A DNA stretch of 20,694 nucleotides from Butyricicoccus_A sp964387535 (GCA_964387535.1 CAYLXH010000023.1:1-20694); one strand, 5' to 3'; positions 1-7,940 are shown, numbered from the stretch's first letter. Numbers and translations are program-made. Notes: generated by a model from the sequence alone, not told the origin.

Positions 1-604
1 TGTGCTCGATCTTGCCGATGGAGAATCCCGGATCGTCCTTATCAACGATAAATGCGGAAATGCCCTTGTTCTTCTTGGACTTGTCCGTCATAGCAAATAC
101 AACATAGGTATCAGCGATGCCGCCGCCGGTGATAAATACCTTGGAGCCGTTGAGGATGTAAGAGCCGTCCGGCTGCTTCACAGCTTCGGTCTGCTGTCCG
201 CCAGCGTCGGTACCGGCTGCCGGCTCGGTCAGGCCGAATGCAGCGATCTTCTCGCCGGAGATCAGCGGGCGCAGCCACTTTTCCTTCTGCTCGTCCGTGC
301 CGTACTTATAAATCGGCCAAGCACCCAGGGTGCCGTGTGCGGAAATGATAACACCAGTGGTGCCGCAGAAACGGGACATTTCTTCAATTGCGATGGTGTA
401 GCAGATGATGTCGCCGCCGGAGCCGCCGAGTTCCTTCGGGAACTGAATGCCCATCAGTCCGTATCTCTGGAGCTTCTCAACAGTCTCATACGGATAGCGT
501 TCCTGCTCGTCAACTTCTGCAGCGATCGGTTCAACTTCGTTGACCGCGAACTCGCGGCACATCTTCTGAACCAGTTCCTGCTCTTTTGTCAGTCTAAAAT
601 CCAT
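1..604 (-). CDS. bcd: Butyryl-CoA dehydrogenase-like acyl-CoA dehydrogenase (partial, N-terminal 201 aa)
   Basis: An uninterrupted minus-strand frame starts at an ATG (602-604) behind a GGGAGG ribosome site about 7 bases upstream and runs off the left edge, so the C-terminal part, including the catalytic Glu expected near residue 367, is not visible. The product starts MDFRLTKEQELVQ and contains GTTGVIISAH, the FAD/substrate-pocket stretch FGLTEPAAGTDAGG and the segment NGSKVFITGGG, all typical of FAD-dependent short-chain acyl-CoA dehydrogenases and closest in my memory to clostridial butyryl-CoA dehydrogenases. In that family the enzyme reduces crotonyl-CoA to butyryl-CoA with an electron-transferring flavoprotein, the last redox step of butyrate formation. 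The usual etfB/etfA partners would lie outside the window. Substrate chain length cannot be proven from this fragment. Confidence 0.9.
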   Translation of the reverse strand, partial: MDFRLTKEQELVQKMCREFAVNEVEPIAAEVDEQERYPYETVEKLQRYGLMGIQFPKELGGSGGDIICYTIAIEEMSRFCGTTGVIISAHGTLGAWPIYKYGTDEQKEKWLRPLISGEKIAAFGLTEPAAGTDAGGQQTEAVKQPDGSYILNGSKVFITGGGIADTYVVFAMTDKSKKNKGISAFIVDKDDPGFSIGKIEH

Positions 605-926
605 ACCAGTAACCTCCCAAAAATGAATTCCAGAAAATATAAATACAAACGATACTTCGGACGATCAGGCATTCGCCAACAATATCATCGTATTTTGCAG
701 ATAATTCTTTATACGGGTGAAGTTTCCACACGTACAATAACTATTATATCCAACAGATAAAGTTTGTCAAGAATTTCACGCAATTATTTTGGGAGGAATT
801 TCAATCTTCCGCTGGAATTTGTTCAAAAGTTGCTCATTTTTGGGTAAATACTGAACAATTCTGTGATTTTTATCTAAAATGTTACAATTAGTTATCACGC
901 TAAAACCGCTATGCCTGTTAGATTTT
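605..926. other. Intergenic region between nadE and bcd
   Basis: This 322-base AT-rich gap holds the bcd promoter (743-770) and its leader. I see no convincing terminator for nadE: the only dyad (TTGTTCA near 820 with TGAACAA near 853) is AT-rich, has a loop of roughly 30 bases and lacks a following T-run. No small ORF with a credible ribosome site was found. Confidence 0.6.
743..770 (-). promoter_or_regulatory. Sigma-A type promoter of the acyl-CoA dehydrogenase gene
   Basis: On the minus strand TTGACA (765-770) and TATAAT (743-748) are both perfect consensus hexamers separated by 16 bases. Transcription would begin near 735, giving a leader of about 130 nt before the ATG at 604. This suggests strong constitutive expression. 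Confidence 0.85.
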
Positions 927-2837
927 TCACAGTTCCTCGCACTGCTTGAGCCACAATGCGCTGACCGCATCCGATGGCATACGCCAATCTCCGCGCGGAG
1001 AAAGTGTCACCGTGCCCACCTTCGGGCCGTCCGGCAGACAGGACCGTTTGAACTGCTGAACAAAGAACCGGCGCACAAACGTGGTCAGCCATTTTTTGAT
1101 GGTCTCATCGTCGTAGGCATCGCCAAACGCATACCGTGCCAGACGATAGATCTTCTTCGGCTCCATGCCAAATCGAACCAGATAGTACAGGTAGAAATCA
1201 TGCAGCTCGTACGGTCCGACCAGCTCCTCCGTTTTCTGGGAAATCTTTCCATCTTTCGGTGGAAGAAGCTCCGGTGACACCGGTGTGTCCAGGACATCGC
1301 GCAGAACCTGCCCAATTTTTCCGCCGGCCCGCTCGGCCTCATATGCCGTCAGATAGCGCACCAACGTCTTGGGAATCGAGCCGTTGACGCCATACATGCT
1401 CATGTGATCTCCGTTGTATGTCGCCCAACCCAGCGCCAGTTCGGACAGGTCTCCCGTGCCGATGACCATGCCGCCGGTCTTGTTTGCCAGATCCATCAGA
1501 ACCTGTGTGCGCTCACGCGCCTGCCCGTTTTCAAACGTCACGCTGTGATCTTCCATATCCTGGCCAATATCCAGAAAATGCTGCCGTACCGAGGCGCCGA
1601 TCTCAATCGTCTTGCAGGTTGTCCCATAGGCGTCCGCCAGCGTGAGTGCATTGTTCTTGGTTCGGCTGGTCGTGCCAAAGCACGGCATCGTGACGGCGAT
1701 AATGTCCTTGCGGTCACGCCCCAGCATATCCATCGCGTGAACCGTGACGATGAGCGCCAGTGCCGAGTCCAAACCACCGGACAGCCCGACCACACAGGTC
1801 TTAGCGTGCGTGTGACGGATGCGGGTCGCCAGACCGGTTGCCTGCAGCGCCAGAATCTCCTCGCAGCGGCCTGCCAGATCCGCCTTGTCCGAGGGGACAA
1901 ACGGTGTGGTCTCGACCTTGCGCGTCAGCTTGGTCTCCCGCAGCCGCATGGAGAAACCGATCTCCGTGTAATCGTACCCGGTGTCCGTGTAAAAGGTGTT
2001 CTGACGGCGCCGCTCGTAGGACAGACGCTCCACATCGACTTCCGAAATCGTCAAGCCCGTCGTAAACCGCGGCGACTCCGCCAGCACGGTGCCATTTTCG
2101 GCGATCAGATTGTGGCCGGAGAACACCAAATCCGTGGAGGATTCTCCCTGCCCTGCGTCACAGTAAATATACGCACACACACCGCGTCCGGACTGAATCT
2201 GAACCAAATTACGGCGATAGGCAGCCTTGCCGATCACCTCATCCGACGCCGACAGATTGAACACAATGGTTGCACCCGCTGCGGTCAAATCCGACGACGG
2301 AGGATTGGCCACCCACAAATCCTCACAGATTTCCGCAGAAACCGCAAAAGACGGCATGTCCTCGCAGGTAAAAATCTGACGCGGACAGATGTTGGCCCAC
2401 TGTCCGTCAATCTCTACCTCTTCGCACAGATCAGCGGGAGCAGGAGCAAAATGACGCATCTCATAAAACTCCGTGTAGTTCGGAATATTGCGCTTGGGGA
2501 TCATACCGAGAATCTGTCCCTTGTACAGGAACACCGCACAGTTGTACAGCGCACTGCGCGCCGCAATCGGCGCACCGACCAGTATCATCATGTCCATGTG
2601 GCTGGTTTCTCTGGCAATGCGCGACAGCTGTTTTTTTGCAGCGTTCAGCAGCGCCCCATGCAGGAACAAATCCGAACAGGTATAACCGGTCAGGCACAGC
2701 TCCGGGAATCCGACCACCTGCACGCCCTCTTTATACGCCTGTGCACAGAGAGCAAGGATCTGATCCGCATTGAATACGCAGTCGGCAACATGGATTTCCG
2801 GTGTTGCCGCCGCAACCTTGATAAATCCGTCTTTCAT
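927..2837 (-). CDS. nadE: Glutamine-dependent NAD+ synthetase
   Basis: A 636-residue two-domain enzyme that makes NAD+ from deamido-NAD+, ATP and glutamine. The N-terminal half is a nitrilase-fold glutaminase with a visible Glu-Lys-Cys triad: Glu46 in FPELCLTGY, Lys115 in PKRNIPNY and Cys171 in SAEICEDLW. The C-terminal half is the ATP-pyrophosphatase synthetase domain with the P-loop SGGLDS at 353-358. Length and domain order match the long bacterial NadE class (about 640-680 aa). The frame is open 23 codons further upstream, but I chose ATG 2835-2837 because GAGGTG lies about 9 bases before it and the family sequence begins there. It is a single-gene unit with its own promoter. Its placement beside an NAD-dependent fermentation gene is probably incidental. 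Confidence 0.95.
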   Translation of the reverse strand: MKDGFIKVAAATPEIHVADCVFNADQILALCAQAYKEGVQVVGFPELCLTGYTCSDLFLHGALLNAAKKQLSRIARETSHMDMMILVGAPIAARSALYNCAVFLYKGQILGMIPKRNIPNYTEFYEMRHFAPAPADLCEEVEIDGQWANICPRQIFTCEDMPSFAVSAEICEDLWVANPPSSDLTAAGATIVFNLSASDEVIGKAAYRRNLVQIQSGRGVCAYIYCDAGQGESSTDLVFSGHNLIAENGTVLAESPRFTTGLTISEVDVERLSYERRRQNTFYTDTGYDYTEIGFSMRLRETKLTRKVETTPFVPSDKADLAGRCEEILALQATGLATRIRHTHAKTCVVGLSGGLDSALALIVTVHAMDMLGRDRKDIIAVTMPCFGTTSRTKNNALTLADAYGTTCKTIEIGASVRQHFLDIGQDMEDHSVTFENGQARERTQVLMDLANKTGGMVIGTGDLSELALGWATYNGDHMSMYGVNGSIPKTLVRYLTAYEAERAGGKIGQVLRDVLDTPVSPELLPPKDGKISQKTEELVGPYELHDFYLYYLVRFGMEPKKIYRLARYAFGDAYDDETIKKWLTTFVRRFFVQQFKRSCLPDGPKVGTVTLSPRGDWRMPSDAVSALWLKQCEEL

Positions 2838-2871
2838 TGTGTGAGCACCTCGAATTTCAAAAGATAGTCCT

Positions 2872-2900
2872 ATTATACCGCAGAACTCGAAAAATGGAAA
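2872..2900 (-). promoter_or_regulatory. Probable nadE promoter
   Basis: On the minus strand a perfect TATAAT (2872-2877) lies 17 bases downstream of TTTCCA (2895-2900), which matches the -35 consensus at four of six positions. It sits about 35 bases from the chosen nadE start. Confidence 0.6.
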
Positions 2901-2941
2901 TAACATCCCCGTGTTTTCCGCAAATTCACAGCGGTACGATC

Positions 2942-2957
2942 TGTTTCACGTGAAACA
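2942..2957. other. parS: parS centromere site 1 (distal)
   Basis: The 16-base perfect palindrome TGTTTCACGTGAAACA matches the Spo0J/ParB parS consensus at every position. It lies in the gap between nadE and the deacetylase gene, about 7.4 kb from the parS cluster at parA. Confidence 0.93.
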
Positions 2958-2960
2958 ACA

Positions 2961-2991
2961 ATCAGCCTGCGGGTTTTCCCCACAGGCTGAT
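2961..2991 (-). terminator. Terminator of the polysaccharide deacetylase gene
   Basis: A dyad pairs ATCAGCCTG (2961-2969) with CAGGCTGAT (2983-2991), with an inner GGG/CCC pair around TTTT. Read on the minus strand it lies about 28 bases after the deacetylase stop and is followed by TGTTGTTT, which is part of the parS site. The T-run is short, so efficiency is uncertain. Confidence 0.65.
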
Positions 2992-3018
2992 CATCCGTAT
3001 CCTCTATTGTTTACAAAT

Positions 3019-4512
3019 TTATTCCTCTGTATTCTCGGAAGTATCGGTATCTTCCGACAGGTCTTCTGTAATTCCGCTGTACTCCGACGGAGTCGATTCC
3101 GTCACTTCAAAATGCACCGGACGGCTGGAATTGGTCAGCGGAAGCATCGCAATCCCATCCTCCTTCAGACCTTTGATGATGCCCGGCAGTGCGGATGCTG
3201 TATTCTCCTTGCCATAGGTATCATGCATGAGCAAAATGACATCGTTTCGTGAGCTCTCGTTGACCTCCTCGACCGCACGGCTGACCAGCGAGGACGGCTC
3301 CGGAACCGTGCTGCCCTCTGCATCACCGTCATAGGCGTTCCAGTCATAGTACTCAAAGCCACGGCGCGTCATCTCGGTGACGATCGCATCGTACAGCTCC
3401 TCGTTGGATGTAAGATATCCATTATTGCTGCCGCCTGGGAAGCGGAAACCCTGAACACGGTAGCCGGTCGCCTCATAGATCGCATCATACGCCTGGGCAA
3501 AATCCTCCAGATACGCTTCGACCGAATCATACAGCGTCTCATATTCATGGACATAGGCATGGATGCAGAGCGAGTGACCGTCCTCTACCATGCGCTCAAC
3601 CAACGCTTCGTTGCCCGGGATCTGCGAAGCGACAATGAAAAACGTCGCCTTGACACCATATTCGTCCAGTGTATTCAAAATCGACGGGGTGACACTCTCC
3701 GACGGACCGTCGTCAAACGTCAAATAGCAGACCTTTTCCTCACTCTCTTCCGTCGTCACATCACGGGCATCGGAATACAGGCCCGGATAGTCTTTGGCAT
3801 ACGACGGGAGATCCTCGTCATCCTTAATCTCCAGGTACTTCTCACTCTCCTGCTGGCTGGCCGGAATGGACAGATCGACGGTATTCGGTTCCTGGGATCC
3901 ATTGTCCACGACAACTTCAGCGGATCCGGCCCCCGCCAGACTCTCGTTTGCCTTTCGGGAACGATGAATGGAAAACGCAGCGGCAATGACAACCAAAATC
4001 AAAAGAATGCACAGGCTGCCGATGCGGATCATACTGCGGCGGCGGCGAGCCTTGCGGCGGCGCTCCGCTTCCTCCCGGCTGATCTTACGAACCGGGCGCG
4101 GCTTTCCATCCTTCCCCTGTCTTGCAGACGAGGCGGCAGCCGCCTTTCTGGGCGGATGGCTCGGTGACGTGCGGCGAATCCGTTCTCTGCGCGCCGCTTC
4201 CTCCTGCTTCTGCTGCTCTTCCTGTGCCTTGCGAAACAGATTATGCTCCAGCAGAACGGTCTCCTGCTCTGCTTCCTGCTCCACCGGCTTGCTTTCTTCC
4301 ATCTTTGTTGGTTCCGGCTCCGGGGCAGGCGGCGTCTGCGGGGCGGCGGCCGGTTGCTCTACTGCCGGTTCCTCCACGACCGGTTCCTGCGGTTCCTCCT
4401 GCGGTTTATTGCGACCGAGAAGAGCCTGCAATTCTTTCAGCTCCTGCAGTGCCTGCTGTTTTTTTGCTTCCTGCTCTTCCAGGATATGATTCGAATTCTG
4501 ATTTTCGCTCAT
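3019..4512 (-). CDS. Membrane-anchored polysaccharide (peptidoglycan) deacetylase, NodB/CE4 family
   Basis: A 497-residue type II membrane protein. Residues 1-110 are rich in Glu, Gln and Pro, 111-160 are strongly basic (ending RRRKARRRR), one hydrophobic segment spans about 162-181, and the exported C-terminal part holds the CE4 domain (about 260-460). Visible CE4 motifs are TFDDGPS with Asp267/Asp268, the metal-binding pair His318 and His322 in HAYVH, RFPGG (357-361) and LLMHD (427-431). CE4 enzymes use a divalent metal to remove acetyl groups from GlcNAc or MurNAc in cell-wall glycans. I chose ATG 4510-4512 because GGAGG precedes it by about 7 bases; an 18-codon upstream extension would encode the ribosome site itself. 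It is divergent from a cortex-lytic-like pair, so a spore-wall role is possible but not shown. Confidence 0.88.
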   Translation of the reverse strand: MSENQNSNHILEEQEAKKQQALQELKELQALLGRNKPQEEPQEPVVEEPAVEQPAAAPQTPPAPEPEPTKMEESKPVEQEAEQETVLLEHNLFRKAQEEQQKQEEAARRERIRRTSPSHPPRKAAAASSARQGKDGKPRPVRKISREEAERRRKARRRRSMIRIGSLCILLILVVIAAAFSIHRSRKANESLAGAGSAEVVVDNGSQEPNTVDLSIPASQQESEKYLEIKDDEDLPSYAKDYPGLYSDARDVTTEESEEKVCYLTFDDGPSESVTPSILNTLDEYGVKATFFIVASQIPGNEALVERMVEDGHSLCIHAYVHEYETLYDSVEAYLEDFAQAYDAIYEATGYRVQGFRFPGGSNNGYLTSNEELYDAIVTEMTRRGFEYYDWNAYDGDAEGSTVPEPSSLVSRAVEEVNESSRNDVILLMHDTYGKENTASALPGIIKGLKEDGIAMLPLTNSSRPVHFEVTESTPSEYSGITEDLSEDTDTSENTEE

Positions 4513-4802
4513 GCGTAATCCTCCTCCTCGTCTGATCTTCTGCAGCCGAGCGGTTTCCCCCTGCACACGGCCGCCATTGTTCCAGACATTCTTTTGTCCC
4601 GTACTTTTTTTATTCTATCCTTTTTTCCGACAAAAATCAACAGATTTCCCCTTTTGTTCTGCTGTTTCCGAAAAAAGCTCCCCGTTTTCCGTTCGAAAAA
4701 TCAACAAGCACAATTGCCCCCTCCTCTGCATATCATGAACCAGTTCTGTGTGCAACGCAGAAAACACCAACTCCATTGACGAAGCAACAGAAAGGAGCTG
4801 CT
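4513..4802. other. Divergent intergenic region, deacetylase / SleC-like pair
   Basis: This 290-base gap is rich in T and C runs on the plus strand. It contains a good minus-strand promoter candidate (4612-4640). I could not find a clear sigma-A promoter for the plus-strand pair, which would fit control by another (for example sporulation) sigma factor, though absence of a match is weak evidence. No small gene is visible. Confidence 0.5.
4612..4640 (-). promoter_or_regulatory. Probable promoter of the deacetylase gene
   Basis: On the minus strand TTGATT (4635-4640) and TAGAAT (4612-4617) are spaced by 17 bases, with four and five consensus matches respectively. The implied leader is about 95 nt. 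Confidence 0.6.
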
Positions 4803-5201
4803 ATGGAACCTTCCACCGGAAATCTCATCGTGCGCACCTCCACCGCCAGTCAGGCGCTCCCGGTGCCCAATGCAACCGTAACCATCTTTTCGGATACCGA
4901 CCCAGAGATACCACTGGACTCTTCCGTGACCGATGAGAGCGGACAGTCCAAACTGTTCACCCTGTCCGCCCCGCCGCAAGAGTATTCCGACTCCCCCAAC
5001 GAACCGTCCGCCTTCTCTACCTACCGCGTGCGCGTCACCCATCCGTCCTACTCTACGGTCCAGATTGATGGAGTCTCCATCTTCCCCGGCATTTCCTCCA
5101 ATCTGCCGGTCTATCTTGCGCCGCGCATCGCCGGTTCTGACGACTCCATCACGTATTATGTCACGACCGGCCCTTCCGGGTCAGGAGGTGCCAATGCCTG
5201 A
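4803..5201 (+). CDS. Small protein resembling the N-terminal (pre-pro) region of SleC-type cortex-lytic enzymes
   Basis: A 132-residue protein with no signal peptide or membrane segment. It begins MEPSTGNLIVRTSTAS and continues with a beta-rich domain (ALPVPNATVTIFSD, then YRVRVTHPSYSTVQIDGVSIFPG and LPVYLAP) that looks like a carboxypeptidase-regulatory or transthyretin-like fold. In clostridial SleC proteins, as I recall them, such a domain forms the N-terminal region removed on maturation. ATG 4803 has AAAGGAG five bases upstream; the frame is open nine codons further but without a better ribosome site. The stop overlaps the next start (ATGCCTGA at 5194-5201), so the two genes are translationally coupled. 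I infer a partner or chaperone-like role for the downstream enzyme. The family call rests on memory of related sequences and on context. Confidence 0.72.
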   Translation: MEPSTGNLIVRTSTASQALPVPNATVTIFSDTDPEIPLDSSVTDESGQSKLFTLSAPPQEYSDSPNEPSAFSTYRVRVTHPSYSTVQIDGVSIFPGISSNLPVYLAPRIAGSDDSITYYVTTGPSGSGGANA

Positions 5202-6537
5202 ATTTCCTTACGTTCCGGAAACCATTACGGTGCATCTGGGGTATCCCGACGACGCCAGTGCGCCCAACGTCACGGTTCCCTTTCTCTACTATATCCAGAA
5301 CGTCGCGTCCAGCGAGATTTATCCCACCTGGCCGGACAATGCCATTCGTGCCAATCTCTATGCCCAAATCACCTTTGCGCTCAATCGGATCTATACCGAA
5401 TGGTATCGCTCCCGCGGATATGATTTCGATATTACCAACTCCACTGCATTTGATCAGTCCTTTGTCTATGGTCGCGATCTGTTTGACAATGTGAGCCAAT
5501 TGGCCGCGGAGATTTTTGACAATTATCTTGCCCGTCCGGATGCCGTTCAGCCGCTGTTCTCCGCCTATTGTGACGGCCGTCAGGTACAGTGCGAAGGGCT
5601 GTCGCAATGGGGAACCGTTCCGCTGGCCGAATCGGGCCTGTCCCCTTATCAAATCCTGACTTATTATTATGGGGATGAGCTGGATATTAGAACCGCGCCG
5701 GTCCGCCCTCTGGAGGAATCCTATCCCGGCTTCCCGCTTCGCATTGGGCTGTCGCTGGAAGAAGTCCGGGTGATCCAGCAGCGGCTCAACCGAATTGCGC
5801 AGAATTATCCCGCCATCCCGACCATTGACGAGGTCAACGGTCTGTTTGATGAGCCGACAGAAAATGCCCTCCGAACCCTCCAGCAAATTTTTGAACTCAC
5901 ACCCGATGGGATTGTGGGAAAGGCGACCTGGTATGAAATCCAGAACATCTACAACTCCGTCCGACGGTTGGCAGAGCTCAATGCGGAAGGGATCAGTCTG
6001 ACCGAGGTGCAGCGTCAGTTCCCCTCCGTTTTGAGCGAGGGCTCCAGCGGAATCGGAGTAAAGACCCTGCAATACTATCTGAATGTGATAAGCCGATACT
6101 ATCCATCGGTCCCCGCCGTCGCACAGGACGGCGTCTTTGGCCCTCAGACGCGCCAAGCTGTGGAAGCATATCAGCGCGTCGCAGGATTGCCCGTCGACGG
6201 AATCGTCGGAGAACAGACGTGGAACAGTCTCCAACGCTCCTACGACGAGTTTTACAATCAATATGCACAGGCAATCAACGGCATCCCACTGTTTCCGCTT
6301 CAGCCCGGCCAGCTCTTCGTCCTCGGTTCCTCCGGAGACGGTGTACAGCAAATTCAGCGCTGGCTGAATGCTCTGTCGACGCGATATGCAGAGATTACGC
6401 CTCTTCCAGAAACCGGCTACTATGGACAGAATACCCGAATGGATATCATGGCGTTTCAGGAACTGTTTGGTCTCCCCGTCACCGGTATTGTCAACCCCTT
6501 TACCTGGGAACGTCTGGCACAGGAGGCCAATGCCTGA
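5194..6537 (+). CDS. SleC-like SpoIID-domain protein with three peptidoglycan-binding repeats
   Basis: A 447-residue protein without signal peptide. Residues 29-165 resemble the SpoIID/LytB lytic transglycosylase domain: Glu41 in ASSEIYPTW sits where SpoIID carries its catalytic Glu, followed by FDITNSTAFDQSFVYGR and LSQWGTVPLAESG...YYYGDELDI. Cys126 and Cys133 could be metal ligands. Three PG_binding_1-type modules follow (about 184-253, 282-350 and 377-443), each with the V-x-x-[IL]-Q-x-x-L start, and ending DGIVGKATW, DGIVGEQTW and TGIVNPFTW. SleC enzymes cleave spore cortex glycan at germination. ATG 5194 is set by AGGAGG five bases upstream; the same frame is open back to 4933, but that part overlaps the upstream gene and reads as a low-complexity shadow. 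SleC is normally one chain; here the N-terminal part is a separate gene. Confidence 0.85.
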   Translation: MPEFPYVPETITVHLGYPDDASAPNVTVPFLYYIQNVASSEIYPTWPDNAIRANLYAQITFALNRIYTEWYRSRGYDFDITNSTAFDQSFVYGRDLFDNVSQLAAEIFDNYLARPDAVQPLFSAYCDGRQVQCEGLSQWGTVPLAESGLSPYQILTYYYGDELDIRTAPVRPLEESYPGFPLRIGLSLEEVRVIQQRLNRIAQNYPAIPTIDEVNGLFDEPTENALRTLQQIFELTPDGIVGKATWYEIQNIYNSVRRLAELNAEGISLTEVQRQFPSVLSEGSSGIGVKTLQYYLNVISRYYPSVPAVAQDGVFGPQTRQAVEAYQRVAGLPVDGIVGEQTWNSLQRSYDEFYNQYAQAINGIPLFPLQPGQLFVLGSSGDGVQQIQRWLNALSTRYAEITPLPETGYYGQNTRMDIMAFQELFGLPVTGIVNPFTWERLAQEANA

Positions 6538-6607
6538 CACATCTCCCCATTTCATGCCCGTTTGGATTGCAACAACCCAGTTGGCATTCATTCACCATAT
6601 TATGATC

Positions 6608-6648
6608 AAAAAAATCCGCACAGTCGACGGCCCGTCGATTGTGCGGAT
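6608..6648 (-). terminator. Terminator of the parA-parB-serS operon
   Basis: A 16-base-pair stem pairs 6614-6629 (ATCCGCACAGTCGACG) with 6633-6648 with one G-T mismatch and a 3-base loop. On the minus strand it is followed by seven T residues (6608-6614), a classic intrinsic terminator placed 24 bases after the serS stop. On the plus strand it could also slow read-through from the convergent SleC-like pair, but no T-run follows there. Confidence 0.93.
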
Positions 6649-6671
6649 CTGCTTTATGATTGTCTTGGTTC

Positions 6672-7940
6672 TCAGCGAATGATATCGGTTCCCATAAAGC
6701 CAACCAACGCTTCCGGAACGGTAACCGTTCCGTCCTCATTCTGATAATTCTCCAAAATTGCAGCAACGGTTCGGCCAACGGCAACACCGGAGCCATTCAG
6801 TGTGTGTGCAAACTGCGGCTTGCCCTTTTCATCGCGGCAGCGGATATTCGCACGGCGCGCCTGATAATCCAGGAAGTTCGAACACGAGGAAATCTCCACA
6901 TAGCGTCCATAGGACGGCATCCAGACCTCGATGTCATAGGTGCAGGCTGAGCTGAAGCCGATGTCACCGGTGCACAGGATGACAACGCGGTACGGCAGGC
7001 CCAGGCCCTGCAGCACACACTCTGCCTCACGGGTCAGATTCTCCAGCTGATTCCAGGAATCCTCCGGCGCCGTGAAGTTGACCAGCTCTACCTTGTTGAA
7101 CTGGTGCTGGCGGATCAGGCCGCGCGCATCGCGTCCCGCTGCGCCCGCCTCTCCACGGAAGCAGGCAGAATATGCTGCATAGCGGATCGGCAGCTGATCG
7201 TTGGCAATGATGTCATCACGATACATATTCGTAACCGGCACTTCCGCGGTCGGAATCAAATACTGATCCGTATTTTCCAGATGATACATATCTTCCGCAA
7301 ACTTCGGCAGCTGACCGGTGCCGGTCATCGAAGCGGCATTGGCGATAAACGGCGGCAGAATCTCGGTATATCCGTTGTCTGCATGCGTATTCAGGAAATA
7401 ATTGATCACCGCACGCTCCAGACGCGCACCCAGTCCCTTATAGAAATGGAAGCGGCTGCCGGTGACCTTCGCTGCGGTCTCCGGATCGAGAATCCCCAGA
7501 TCCTTGCCGATGTCCCAGTGCGCCTTCGGCTCATATGCAAACTGCTTCGGCTCGCCCCAGCGGCGGATTTCCGGATTACAGGTATCGTCCAGTCCCTCCG
7601 GAACCTTGTCCGCCGGAACATTCGGAACCGTCAGCAGCACCTCACGCAGTTTGTCCATGACCTCGCCCAGCTCGACATCCAGCGACTTGACGGTTTCCGA
7701 CAGGGTCTTCATCTCTGTCAAAATTTCCGAGACATCCTCTCCCGCCTTTTTGCGCTTGGGAATCTCCTTGGAAACCTTGTTCTGCTGCGCTTTCATCGAC
7801 TCTACACGGCCGATAATGTCACGGCGCTGCTGATCCAGAGCCAGAATCTGGTCAATTTCTTCATCATAGCTCTTGCCACGCATGGCCAGCCGTGTTTTTA
7901 CCTGTTCCGCATTTTCACGGATTACTTTTACATCTAACAT
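6672..7940 (-). CDS. serS: Serine--tRNA ligase
   Basis: A 422-residue class II aminoacyl-tRNA synthetase that charges tRNA-Ser (and tRNA-Sec) with serine. An N-terminal helical arm (about 25-100, rich in Lys, Glu and Gln) binds the long variable arm of tRNA-Ser. The catalytic domain shows TAEVP (231-235), motif 2 FRGEAGAAGRD (261-271) and motif 3 GSGVAVGRT (383-391). Length is normal. I chose ATG 7938-7940 (MLDVKVIRENAEQ) with AAAGGA about 10 bases upstream; ten extra in-frame codons upstream contain the ribosome site. It is the last gene of the parA cluster, 50 bases after the coiled-coil gene. There is no T-box leader, unusual for a Firmicute synthetase but explained by this operon position. 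Confidence 0.97.
   Translation of the reverse strand: MLDVKVIRENAEQVKTRLAMRGKSYDEEIDQILALDQQRRDIIGRVESMKAQQNKVSKEIPKRKKAGEDVSEILTEMKTLSETVKSLDVELGEVMDKLREVLLTVPNVPADKVPEGLDDTCNPEIRRWGEPKQFAYEPKAHWDIGKDLGILDPETAAKVTGSRFHFYKGLGARLERAVINYFLNTHADNGYTEILPPFIANAASMTGTGQLPKFAEDMYHLENTDQYLIPTAEVPVTNMYRDDIIANDQLPIRYAAYSACFRGEAGAAGRDARGLIRQHQFNKVELVNFTAPEDSWNQLENLTREAECVLQGLGLPYRVVILCTGDIGFSSACTYDIEVWMPSYGRYVEISSCSNFLDYQARRANIRCRDEKGKPQFAHTLNGSGVAVGRTVAAILENYQNEDGTVTVPEALVGFMGTDIIR

Noticed and set aside
805..870. Dyad after nadE as an intrinsic terminator
   Set aside because: The arms are short and AT-rich with a loop of about 30 bases, and no T-run follows on the minus strand.
1404..2867. 487-codon plus-strand open frame opposite nadE
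   Set aside because: It has no family resemblance, is rich in Arg, His and Gln, and lies wholly antisense to a certain gene; it is a composition shadow.
5161..6591. 476-codon minus-strand open frame opposite the SleC-like gene
   Set aside because: No ribosome site or recognisable motif, and the plus-strand frame has clear domains; a shadow.
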